Below, piece by piece: positions 48,354 through 57,494 of a DNA stretch of 64,000 nucleotides. Origin of the DNA: Sediminicola sp040566555 (GTDB lineage Bacteria; Bacteroidota; Bacteroidia; Flavobacteriales; Flavobacteriaceae); contig NZ_JBEWYP010000008.1 in assembly GCF_040566555.1 (NCBI RefSeq), forward strand, positions 139,620 through 203,619, written 5' to 3'. The notes under the pieces are model-generated. The model was not told where the DNA came from. It saw only the letters and a list, made by a program, of their open reading frames with translations, and did no database searches. A program made the translations under genes and the position numbers. Every line of letters starts with the position of its first letter. Position 1 is the first letter of the stretch.

Positions 48354-51300
48354 CTATTCTTTTTTATTTTCTTCTTTCTCTTTATCGTCGGTCTTACTGT
48401 TCTCCTTTAGGGGATTGAATAACTGACTGAATTTATTGAATTCCCTGTTGAAGATAAGCGCTATTCCCGTAACGATCAATTGGCCGTCTATTATATTAGT
48501 ATATTGATTTTTTCTAAATCCCCTTAAGCGATAGCGCCCATCCTTAGTTAATAAATATTCAAGACTTACATTCCCTATAATCGGGGTTTCCTCTTGGCCC
48601 GGTTGTGCACTTCCTTCCACATCTACTGCACTTCCTGCCGTTACCACCAATCGTTCATCAAACAGTTTTTTCTTGGCGTTAATATCCAATTGGGTTCGCT
48701 CTTGTGGACTATCGCCTTGATAGTCCGTAAAACTGTCAAGGTCAAAATCTACCTCAAACCCTGAGGAACCAAAAATCTTATCGGAAAAAGCGTTAAGCTG
48801 CCCCGATAGCACTTTGTTGACATTATCTTGAGCAATGGCCGCTGTACCACCAATACTTCCATCACTCCCCGAACTGGGATAAAAACGATTAAGGGCCAAT
48901 AACGAAAACACCTGTTTGTTGAGCTCTGCCTCTTGTTGATTCAATTGTTGAACCCTTCCGTATACCGCTCCACCCAGGGACCCTTGTTCGTCCTCCGGCA
49001 TGTCTAGTCCAAAAGATAATTTTGGTTGCAACAATTTCCCATCAACATTGAGATAAACCAAGAAGGGTAGTACTTGGCGGTATCTACTTGTTACGCTAAT
49101 GTCCTCCCCGGAAGTTACGGTTGACATCAGTGGTGCGGCAGAGGTTTCTACCTTATAGACCGCCTTCACCTCTAATTTGGCGTCCGTAGGATCGCCCTCC
49201 CAGGTAATGGTACTTCCAGGGTTTATTTCAAATCTTCGCTTAACCAAGTTGTATAAGGAAGTTTCATAATATCCTGATTGAAGTTCATACCTACCGGTAA
49301 GATTTGTTCTCCCGTTGGGCTCAATACTAAGGTTTAAGGAACCATTTCCCGATACCTCAAGGTTATCGCCCATGCGTTCGTCAATGATGATATGAAAATC
49401 AGAATCATCGGCGATTTCTAAAATAACATTGGCGTCTATCCCAGAAAAGAAATCAACATTTTCTTCATCTTCATTCCTAGTAAGGATCGCATCAGGATTT
49501 TCCCGATTTACAAAAAGAACCACGCCCTCACGTTCTTGTACATCCAATTGTTCTTTTGGGACTACAAAGGTGATATCCGTTACTTTGCGCACACGGATTT
49601 TTCCTTGTATTTTCGGGAGTTTTAAATTGCCTTTAACGCCTAGATCCAAATCAAAACTTGCTTTTCCGTAGAACAGTTCATTGTCTTCTTTCGTGGAGTT
49701 CAAGGCCTGAAATTGTTCAGCATTGAGCTTAAGGTCAAATTTGGGGTTCATTAATTCCTCGGTGCCAATGGAACCGTTCATTATAAAATCACTTCCATTG
49801 GCATCTGAAATCTTAAAATTGTTCAAATAAAGTCCCTGATTGTCAACTTTAAGGGTTTCATCAGAAATCTTAAACACTGAATTTAAGGTGGCCACATTAA
49901 AATCGGTATCGTGAAAATTAAAGGTGCCAGAATATTCTGGAGTTACCGTTGTTCCGGAGATATCTATGTTTCCGGTAATGGTGCCATGGGAATCCTTCAT
50001 AGCTCCATTCGAAAATTGTTCAATGAACTCAAGGTCCAACCTATTGATATCCATGTCGAGATTTAATAGGGCTCCTGTTTTAGCCGCGGCATAATCGCCC
50101 TTTACATCTACATCCGCGCCACCATCTTTTAGCGAAAGATCAAAGTCATATCTTCCATTTGTTTTGGAATTGGCGTTTAAAGTAAGGTTCCCTATGGGAT
50201 GCTCCAAAATTTCCAGTTGGTCAAGGTTAAAATCTGCCACAATTCCTGTAGCACCGTATGGGTTTTCAATGGTAAAATCTCCATTTAGTACTCCAGCTAC
50301 CAAAGCCTGATCAGGATTCAACATGCTAAGAAAAGTCTGCAATTTAAATTGATCAAAGGTTAGCGTGAGCTGCTCTCCGCTTGATTCTGTAAATGAACTG
50401 GCTACGGTGAGCTGTTGGGAGTTTCTATTTAACCTTATATTCTTGAATTCCAAAAATTTCTCGGCAAGGGATATCCGATTGTCTTCTGGAATGGTCCATT
50501 CCTCTTTGTTGAATAGGAGTCCTGAGGGATTGATATGGATAAGGGTAGTATCATTGACCAATGTCATTTCAGAAGCTATATGCGCTACCTTTTCTTTGCC
50601 GTTATAGGAACTGAAATCCAGTACCAATTCCTTATTTTCCAACTTCCCTTCAAGATAGGTTCTTCCAATCTGTACTGGATCGGCCAAAAGGTTTGCCAAA
50701 CCGGCCTTAAAATTCAGATTAGTGGCATTTCCTTTAATGGCAAAATTTAAACTATCCAGGGTAATGCCGTTATATCTGACATAGGGCACATGTAATTCTG
50801 AAACCAATTCTTTGGTGGCTGCATCAAAATTGACACGTGCATTTATGGAATCCAATTGTTCTATGTCCCTAAAAAATACCTTGGTCAGGATTGGATGTGG
50901 GGCCATTTTCAATTCCATCTTAAGTTTTAAGGAATCGGTCCGGCTATCAGTTGCAGCTGTATGCTGTAGATGATTTTTAAAGTATTGTGTTAATGAGGTA
51001 TTTATGCCTTGGGGGGTGGCGTTGGACAACAGGCTCGCATTTAAAAAATCGCTGTTTATCGAAACCTCTGTTTTAAGGGTGTCGATTTTAGATTTGATTT
51101 TGAAATCGCCCATCTGGTATTGATGGCTATCGTATACCGCAACACCATTCTTTACGAATGCATCCAGGGAATAGTTTTTTGGATTACCCATAAAATCAGC
51201 TTCCATCACGAGCCCGGCCTTAATATTCTCAGTGGTTAGGCCAAGAGCCTGGAGATCGGCACCGATCACATTGAGATGCAGACTAAAATTTGAATTTAAA

Positions 51301-53342
51301 GTGTCTAAAACGACGGCTGTATTGGATGTGAAATTTAGGTTGTAATCCTTAAAATTTAAGGTTATATCGCCTTTTCCATTCGTGATTTTCCCCCTGAGAT
51401 CCAAGTTAGAAAAATCGTAATCCAGCAAGTTTAATTGTGTGAAATTAGATTCAATTTCAGCGTTTAGGGTATTTAGGGTTTTACCGTTACCAGATGCCTT
51501 AACATTAAATGACATGGTGCCGAGTCGGTTATTTTTCAGCAACTTTCCTACTTGAAGGTCATCTACCTTAAGATTGCCGTTGAAGTTGATTGTATTGGTA
51601 CTTGAATAGTTTCCAGTGATCTGGGCAGTTCCTTCAGGTATTTTTAAGTGCGCTTCCCCAGCAATACTTTTTAAGTTGCCTTTGGCATGACCAGCTACTA
51701 CAACAGTTTCAGGTAGTGAGATACTCAGATTCTCTTCTGGTACAAATAATTGTAGGTCAGCTTTAGTAGAGGAGGCCTTGAACGTTGCTATATCAAAAGA
51801 AAGGGAATCGGTTTCTGTGACACGGAACAGGTGTCCTTCTCCTATCAAGGAAATGTTGTGCCAATTCAAATTCAATTGGTGAATATGTAAATTCCCCAAG
51901 GTGCCGGTTATATTTATATTGCCAGAAAAGGGATGTTGTTGACCTTTGGTAAAATATTCATTTTTAGCAAGTTTGGGTTCAAAGACAAGCGCTTCTTGCA
52001 ATGCTAAATTCAGGTGTTGAACTTCAAGATCTACCTTTGTGCTCTCGGGAAAATTGATGAATTGATTCAGCGAAGGATATTCCAATTTTAAACTTCCCAT
52101 TAGGGAGCTGGAGGCGGTTTTGATTTCTATTCCCCTAATGGAGGCCGAGGTATCATCCAAACTAGCGTCCATGGCAAGCTGCTTTAACATAAAACCGCTT
52201 TTTTCCATGAAGGAAAATTGCTTTAGGGTGATCCTGGCATTTTTAGGTTGGTAGTTGAGATCCTTTGCCCTTAATGTGAGCTCAGTCAGATTAATATGGT
52301 TGGGATCAAAAGGTTTTTCTTGGGGTGAATTGTTATTTGAATGGTATTGAATTGAATTATTTACTAGGTTGATTTCATCTGCTTTTATTAAAAACTCAGG
52401 CCATGAAAAGTCAGCATTTTGGGATGGGGCAGAGGAAGCACCCACAGAGGTAAGATCCTCTTTTTGGAGTTGTACTAAGATGTCGGAGTCTTTAAGGGAT
52501 AACAAATCTATGTCCACCTCATTTGTCGCAAGATCAGCTTTTGGAAGTTCCAATTTAAATTCTCCAAATAGCACATCCGCCACAAGCCCATCAGGAAGTG
52601 AGTTGTAATCTATATGAACATTATTGATTTGCAGTTGCTTGACCACCACGAAAGGCAATGGGATTTCTGTATTGTCTTTAGAGACAAATGGTTTGGTTTG
52701 TTGGTAGTCGATTTTGGAGTTCGATAAATTCAATTCGTCAATCTCGTAACGCATGGTCTTAAAGTCGGCCTTGTCTACGTTCAACACTAGGTTACCAACA
52801 TTTAACTTCCCATATAACCCTAAAAAAGCATCATTATATAGTAATCTAATATCAGATAGATCAAAGGTGCCTAAGCTCACCTTCAAAGGTGCTGCTGTTG
52901 GCTGTTGGGCAGTAGTATCCTTTGATATCAAGGCGTCCATAAGAAATTCGTAATTGAATTTCTCCGAATCTGAAGCTCTTACAATATTAGCTGTTACGCC
53001 ATTCCATTCAAGAGATTTTAGATTCAGTTCATTTTGGAATAATAGGGATGTGAGTGGCACGTTGGCTTCCAACGTTTTGGAATACAGGAGGGTATCGCCT
53101 TTCTTGTCCTCTAGGTATAACCCCTCTAAAAAAGCATTGCCTGTAAAGGTTATGAAAAGGCGGTCTATTTCAACTTTGGTGTTGGTCTTATCGGAAATGT
53201 AATTGGTGGCCTTGTTTACTATAAAATTTTGACCCCATGGACTTCGGATAAAAAGGAGCAAAAGGAAAATAAATAATAAAAACACCAATAAAGATTTGGC
53301 AAAACGCCTTAAGAATCGATATTTTATTGTTTTGTTTTTCAT
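48354..53342 (-). CDS. tamB: TamB (DUF490) translocation/assembly module
   Basis: 1662 residues from the ATG at 53342 (MKNKTIKYRFLRRFAKSLL); an ATG seven codons upstream (53363) is the alternative. An N-terminal membrane anchor (LLVFLLFIFLLLLFI) is followed by a very long repeat of beta strands with a hydrophobic groove, and a C-terminal TamB/DUF490 domain (about 1200-1620, with GNGSLNLSIEPNGRTNLTGR and FEVDFDLDSFTDY). The length is usual for Bacteroidota TamB. It bridges inner and outer membranes and works with TamL directly behind it. Confidence 0.95.
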   Translation of the reverse strand: MKNKTIKYRFLRRFAKSLLVFLLFIFLLLLFIRSPWGQNFIVNKATNYISDKTNTKVEIDRLFITFTGNAFLEGLYLEDKKGDTLLYSKTLEANVPLTSLLFQNELNLKSLEWNGVTANIVRASDSEKFNYEFLMDALISKDTTAQQPTAAPLKVSLGTFDLSDIRLLYNDAFLGLYGKLNVGNLVLNVDKADFKTMRYEIDELNLSNSKIDYQQTKPFVSKDNTEIPLPFVVVKQLQINNVHIDYNSLPDGLVADVLFGEFKLELPKADLATNEVDIDLLSLKDSDILVQLQKEDLTSVGASSAPSQNADFSWPEFLIKADEINLVNNSIQYHSNNNSPQEKPFDPNHINLTELTLRAKDLNYQPKNARITLKQFSFMEKSGFMLKQLAMDASLDDTSASIRGIEIKTASSSLMGSLKLEYPSLNQFINFPESTKVDLEVQHLNLALQEALVFEPKLAKNEYFTKGQQHPFSGNINITGTLGNLHIHQLNLNWHNISLIGEGHLFRVTETDSLSFDIATFKASSTKADLQLFVPEENLSISLPETVVVAGHAKGNLKSIAGEAHLKIPEGTAQITGNYSSTNTINFNGNLKVDDLQVGKLLKNNRLGTMSFNVKASGNGKTLNTLNAEIESNFTQLNLLDYDFSNLDLRGKITNGKGDITLNFKDYNLNFTSNTAVVLDTLNSNFSLHLNVIGADLQALGLTTENIKAGLVMEADFMGNPKNYSLDAFVKNGVAVYDSHQYQMGDFKIKSKIDTLKTEVSINSDFLNASLLSNATPQGINTSLTQYFKNHLQHTAATDSRTDSLKLKMELKMAPHPILTKVFFRDIEQLDSINARVNFDAATKELVSELHVPYVRYNGITLDSLNFAIKGNATNLNFKAGLANLLADPVQIGRTYLEGKLENKELVLDFSSYNGKEKVAHIASEMTLVNDTTLIHINPSGLLFNKEEWTIPEDNRISLAEKFLEFKNIRLNRNSQQLTVASSFTESSGEQLTLTFDQFKLQTFLSMLNPDQALVAGVLNGDFTIENPYGATGIVADFNLDQLEILEHPIGNLTLNANSKTNGRYDFDLSLKDGGADVDVKGDYAAAKTGALLNLDMDINRLDLEFIEQFSNGAMKDSHGTITGNIDISGTTVTPEYSGTFNFHDTDFNVATLNSVFKISDETLKVDNQGLYLNNFKISDANGSDFIMNGSIGTEELMNPKFDLKLNAEQFQALNSTKEDNELFYGKASFDLDLGVKGNLKLPKIQGKIRVRKVTDITFVVPKEQLDVQEREGVVLFVNRENPDAILTRNEDEENVDFFSGIDANVILEIADDSDFHIIIDERMGDNLEVSGNGSLNLSIEPNGRTNLTGRYELQSGYYETSLYNLVKRRFEINPGSTITWEGDPTDAKLEVKAVYKVETSAAPLMSTVTSGEDISVTSRYRQVLPFLVYLNVDGKLLQPKLSFGLDMPEDEQGSLGGAVYGRVQQLNQQEAELNKQVFSLLALNRFYPSSGSDGSIGGTAAIAQDNVNKVLSGQLNAFSDKIFGSSGFEVDFDLDSFTDYQGDSPQERTQLDINAKKKLFDERLVVTAGSAVDVEGSAQPGQEETPIIGNVSLEYLLTKDGRYRLRGFRKNQYTNIIDGQLIVTGIALIFNREFNKFSQLFNPLKENSKTDDKEKEENKKE

Positions 53343-53613
53343 TTGTGAAATGTCAAAGATCATCAATAAAGCAATGATACAGGTGCTTTTCTCAAACTTA
53401 TTGTAACGTATTAAATAAATTTAAGAGATTTACTGAGGATTGAAATAAGGTTAAGATTAAATGCTTCTGGGTTAGGCACAATACAGGAATTTGGCTATTC
53501 TTGTTATTGGAAAGAGGAACAAGTTAATTGGGTATATTTTTAAAAGGAGCTCAATGCCTTACGATGGAATTGGGGATTAAAATTTTGTATAAAACTGTAA
53601 TAGGTAAAGATAT

Positions 53614-54516
53614 ATGGCATCAGGATTTTTTGCATTGTTGGATGATATAGCAAGTTTAATGGACGACGTTGGGGCTATGAGTAAAATAGCCGGCAAAAAA
53701 ACGGCGGGTATTTTGGGCGATGATTTGGCGGTAAATGCTGAAAAGGCCTCAGGTTTTGTCTCATCCCGTGAGATTCCGGTACTGTGGGCCATTAGTAAAG
53801 GATCTTTGATCAACAAAGTAATTATTCTGCCCTTTGCCTTTCTGCTCAGTGCCTTCCTACCAGTTGCCGTAACGATCATTTTAGTATTGGGTGGTCTATA
53901 TTTAGCATATGAAGGCGTAGAAAAAATCTATGAGTATTTGGTGCCTCACGAAGAATCCAAGGTGACATTGGCTGAAATAAAATTGAGTAAAGCGGAAATT
54001 CTGGAATTGGAAAAGGAAAAAATAAAATCTGCCATTGTTACTGACTTTATTCTGTCCGTCGAAATTGTGATAATTGCCTTAGGAACCGTAGTGAATGAAC
54101 CTATTTGGACGCAGATTCTTGTGGTATCCATCATAGCTTTGGTTGCAACGGTGGGAGTTTATGGTATTGTTGCAATGATAGTTCGCATGGACGATTTAGG
54201 TTTAAAATTCATACAACTAAATGGAAATAAAAGCAGTGTAACGTATGCCATTGGGAAATTTCTTGTGGCAGCATTACCAGTAGTTATTAAAAGCTTATCT
54301 GTGATCGGTACCATCGCCCTCGTATTGGTAGCCGGAGGTATATTTGTACATAACCTAGAGTTTCTCCATGATTGGCTTCATGGGATTCCGGCCATTTTAG
54401 GGGAATTTATTGCCGGTTTGGTCATAGGTTTCCTATGTTTATTGGTCGTTTTAGCATTCAAGCGGATTTGGAAAGCTTTTAAGCCAGAGGTGAAAGAGTC
54501 CCATTCCACAAAATGA
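53614..54516 (+). CDS. DUF808 (YedI-type) inner-membrane protein
   Basis: 300 residues. The start MASGFFALLDDIASLMDDVG and the segments KTAGILGDDLAVNAEKASGF and LILGGLYLAYEGVEKI-like span are the mark of the DUF808 family. Six or so membrane spans follow (IVIIALGTVV, LVVSIIALVATVGVYGIVAM, GTIALVLVAGGIFV and GLVIGFLCLLVVLA). The function is unknown. A terminator-like hairpin lies about 80 bp downstream. Confidence 0.9.
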   Translation: MASGFFALLDDIASLMDDVGAMSKIAGKKTAGILGDDLAVNAEKASGFVSSREIPVLWAISKGSLINKVIILPFAFLLSAFLPVAVTIILVLGGLYLAYEGVEKIYEYLVPHEESKVTLAEIKLSKAEILELEKEKIKSAIVTDFILSVEIVIIALGTVVNEPIWTQILVVSIIALVATVGVYGIVAMIVRMDDLGLKFIQLNGNKSSVTYAIGKFLVAALPVVIKSLSVIGTIALVLVAGGIFVHNLEFLHDWLHGIPAILGEFIAGLVIGFLCLLVVLAFKRIWKAFKPEVKESHSTK

Positions 54517-54594
54517 TTTATTTGGAATATTTTACTTTGAAGAGGATATAATCCATTCAGGAATAGTGTGAAAATATATCACGCAAAAATATTA

Positions 54595-54622
54595 AACCCA
54601 TGACTGTTATTGTGGGTTTTTT
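54595..54622 (+). terminator. Terminator after DUF808
   Basis: AACCCA pairs with TGGGTT around a loop of about 12 bases and is followed by a run of T. The rest of the gap to the catalase gene shows no gene. Confidence 0.7.
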
Positions 54623-54782
54623 TATGCTCTAAAAGGAATAGCAATGATCATTTACCAGATAACACCGCTCCCAAAAAAAAGTTGCATTCGGGTTAATCAT
54701 TCAATTTTTTAGGCTATTTAAACTAACTACTTCCGTCTAGCTTTATCAAAGATTGCAAACTAGTTATGCGCAATATAAAATC

Positions 54783-56921
54783 ATGGCAAAGATGAAAGAC
54801 AAAAAAACAACTACAGAAAAAGATAAGCAACTTGAACAGTATGAGGTTGATTATAAAGATAAGGCGTTGACTACAAGACAAGGCTTAAAAGTTAACGACA
54901 CGAATAATTCTTTAAAAGCAGGCGTTAGGGGAGCTACGCTTTTGGAAGATTTTTTATTGCGTGAAAAAATTCACAATTTTGATCACGAACGTATTCCGGA
55001 AAGAATTGTACATGCAAGGGGTAGTGCGGCCCATGGTTATTTTGAATTGTATGAAAGTATTGAGGAGTATTCAAAGGCAGGCATATTTACCGACACTGCC
55101 AGAAAAACACCTGTTTTTGTACGTTTCTCCACAGTAGCTGGGTCCAAAGGCTCCACAGATTTGGCCAGGGACGTTAGGGGTTTTGCCGTTAAGTTTTATA
55201 CAGAGGAAGGCACTTGGGATTTAGTGGGCAATAACATGCCTGTCTTTTTTATTCAGGACGCTATGAAATTTCCAGATTTGGTGCACTCTGTTAAGCCAGA
55301 ACCTAATAATGAAATTCCACAAGCAGCATCGGCACATGACACATTTTACGATTTTGTTTCGCTAACCACAGAAACACTGCACAACCATATTTGGGTAATG
55401 AGTGATCGAGGCATTCCACGAAGTTTACGTATGATGGAAGGTTTTGGAATTCACACCTTTAGATTGATCAATAAAAAAGGGAAGGCACATTTTGTAAAAT
55501 TTCATTGGAAACCAAAATTGGGAGTACACTCTGTTACGTGGGATGAGGCAGTAAAAATTAGTGGGGCAGACTCAGATTTTCATAGAAGGGATTTATGGGA
55601 TGCTATTGAAGCTGGTCAATATCCCGAGTGGGAATTAGGACTGCAAATTATTCCTGAAGAAGATGAGCATAAGTTCGATTTTGATCTTCTCGATCCAACA
55701 AAATTAATTCCAGAAGAAATGGTGCCTGTAAAAATTATAGGTAAAATGGTATTGAATAGAAATCCTGAAAATTTCTTTGCGGAAACCGAACAGGTTGCTT
55801 TTTTGCCAGGAAATATTGTTCCCGGTATCGATTTTACCAATGATCCTCTACTACAAGGCAGGTTATTTTCCTACCGAGATACACAGTTATCGCGCTTGGG
55901 AAGTCATAACTTTCATCAAATCCCAATCAATAGACCTGTAGCGGCAGTTCACACTAACCAGAGGGATGGACATATGCAGATGGAAATCCCAAAAGGTCAA
56001 ACCGCCTATTTTCCAAACTCTCTCAGTGGAGGTTGTCCCTACTTATCAACGTTTGAAGAAGGTGGTTTTGAATCCTACCAAGAGCGCATTGATGCGAATA
56101 AAATACGTTCGCGCAGTGAAAGTTTCAGCGATCATTTTTCCCAGCCTGCACTATTTTACCGAAGCTTGGCACCTTGGGAAAAGAAACACGTTATGAACGC
56201 ATATTCTTTTGAGTTGGGTAAATGCAACCATGAACATATTAAGTCGCGTATGTTATGGCTTATTGCCCAGATAGATGATTCTCTTGCTAAGGAAGTGGCG
56301 GATAATCTTGGCATGAAGGTTCCAGATGATATCGAGAGACCTATCAACCAGGCCATTGGTGCGAATGCCAATGTTGAGGATCATCAGCCTAAAGAGAAAA
56401 AAATATATTTGGAAGAATCACCGGAATTAAGTCAGGCAAATACAAAATTCGATACCATCGCTACAAGGCAAATTGCATTTTTGGTAGCTAATGGTTTTAA
56501 TTTGAAAGCTTTCAATACTATGAAAAAAGCCTTGGAAGCAGAAAATGCCATGGTAAAACTTATAGCACCATTTGGTGGTACTGTGGTATGTGATGAAAAA
56601 AAGGAACATAAAGTAAATGCTTCAATAATGACAACAGAAAGTGTTTTATTCGATGCTATTTACGTGCCAGGAGGTAAAAAATCTGTTGATGCTTTGTTGT
56701 CCAAATCAAAATTTATAAAATTTATCAATGAAGCCTTTAAACATTGCAAGGCGATCGCTGTTGATGATGAAGGGGAAGATGTATTGGATGCCAGTGCCGT
56801 CGGCGAACATAAGGATGATAAAGCAATTTTTATAAATAAAAACCCAAAAGACTTCATAAAGGCAATTGCCCAACACCGAAATTGGGACCGAATGGAAATT
56901 GCAGAAGACGTGGCTGTTTAA
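54783..56921 (+). CDS. katE: Large-subunit (clade II, HPII/KatE-type) catalase
   Basis: 712 residues from the ATG at 54783 (MAKMKDKKTTTEKDKQLEQY); a TTG ten codons upstream is unlikely. The catalase core holds the active-site His in ERIVHARGSAAHGYFE, FSTVAGSKGSTDLARDVRGF, and the heme-Tyr motif RLFSYRDTQLSRLG. A C-terminal flavodoxin-like (DJ-1-fold) domain from about residue 560 (TRQIAFLVANGFNLKAF, DAIYVPGGKKSVDAL) identifies the large-subunit type. It removes H2O2 in the cytoplasm. It is a single gene with a strong terminator. No OxyR gene is nearby. Confidence 0.95.
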   Translation: MAKMKDKKTTTEKDKQLEQYEVDYKDKALTTRQGLKVNDTNNSLKAGVRGATLLEDFLLREKIHNFDHERIPERIVHARGSAAHGYFELYESIEEYSKAGIFTDTARKTPVFVRFSTVAGSKGSTDLARDVRGFAVKFYTEEGTWDLVGNNMPVFFIQDAMKFPDLVHSVKPEPNNEIPQAASAHDTFYDFVSLTTETLHNHIWVMSDRGIPRSLRMMEGFGIHTFRLINKKGKAHFVKFHWKPKLGVHSVTWDEAVKISGADSDFHRRDLWDAIEAGQYPEWELGLQIIPEEDEHKFDFDLLDPTKLIPEEMVPVKIIGKMVLNRNPENFFAETEQVAFLPGNIVPGIDFTNDPLLQGRLFSYRDTQLSRLGSHNFHQIPINRPVAAVHTNQRDGHMQMEIPKGQTAYFPNSLSGGCPYLSTFEEGGFESYQERIDANKIRSRSESFSDHFSQPALFYRSLAPWEKKHVMNAYSFELGKCNHEHIKSRMLWLIAQIDDSLAKEVADNLGMKVPDDIERPINQAIGANANVEDHQPKEKKIYLEESPELSQANTKFDTIATRQIAFLVANGFNLKAFNTMKKALEAENAMVKLIAPFGGTVVCDEKKEHKVNASIMTTESVLFDAIYVPGGKKSVDALLSKSKFIKFINEAFKHCKAIAVDDEGEDVLDASAVGEHKDDKAIFINKNPKDFIKAIAQHRNWDRMEIAEDVAV

Positions 56922-56930
56922 TTTAAATGT

Positions 56931-56976
56931 ACAACCTAGAAAAACAGTAGTAAATGCTTTTCTAGGTTGTTTTTTG
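56931..56976 (+). terminator. Intrinsic terminator after catalase
   Basis: ACAACCTAGAAAA (56931-56943) pairs perfectly with 56958-56970 and is followed by TTTTTT. Confidence 0.9.
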
Positions 56977-57494
56977 TTCAATAATTCATTGGAGAAACTA
57001 CTGGTATTGATGCTCTGGCATCTGCTAGTTGTCCTGCCCTGCTAATAGGAAGGAGTTATCCTTTGAGCCCAGAATTAAAATGTCACTTGTTCCATAAAGT
57101 GCTTCGTAAGGCAAAGGTTGTAACTGTCGTTTGTACTTCCCGGTTGAATCTAATCTTCATACCAAGCCCTTGAGACCAATATATTTCTAGGGGTAAACAT
57201 CTTTATTATTGTATAATTCACTGAGAATTAGAGGATTGTAAGATATGGGATATATAGGGCTTTACAACACATAGTTTAAGAAAAACATTACAGAATTATT
57301 TCTAAATGCGCTATTTTTAATATCGTTTGTACTAATCCTCGTTGTTGTTTGGAATTAATTTTAGCTTCTCTAAACTACCATATAAACAAAATTTTAAACA
57401 CTATAAACTAGGTATAAAAATCCGTTAAGTCCTACTTAAAGGATATTTAAATCCTGCCCTTTCATCGCATTTAACAACATTAAATAAGAAATCT
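56977..57494. other. Gap before the glycosyltransferase genes with a possible gene fragment
   Basis: No full gene is seen. On the minus strand an open segment of 43 codons (57028-57156, stop at 57025-57027) reads KYKRQLQPLPYEALYGTSDI and then LILGSKDNSFLLAGQDN. It starts after a stop codon and has no Met, so it may be a decayed fragment, but no family is recognised. The A-T-rich last 200 bp probably hold the promoter for the gene at 57495; AGGAT-N6-ATCCT lies at about 57441. Confidence 0.3.

Noticed and set aside
54566..54584. GTGTGAAAATATATCACGC, a CRP-site-like dyad
   Set aside because: Half-sites are separated by 7 bp, not the 6 bp of CRP, and it lies next to the DUF808 terminator about 200 bp before catalase, with no box at a fitting distance.
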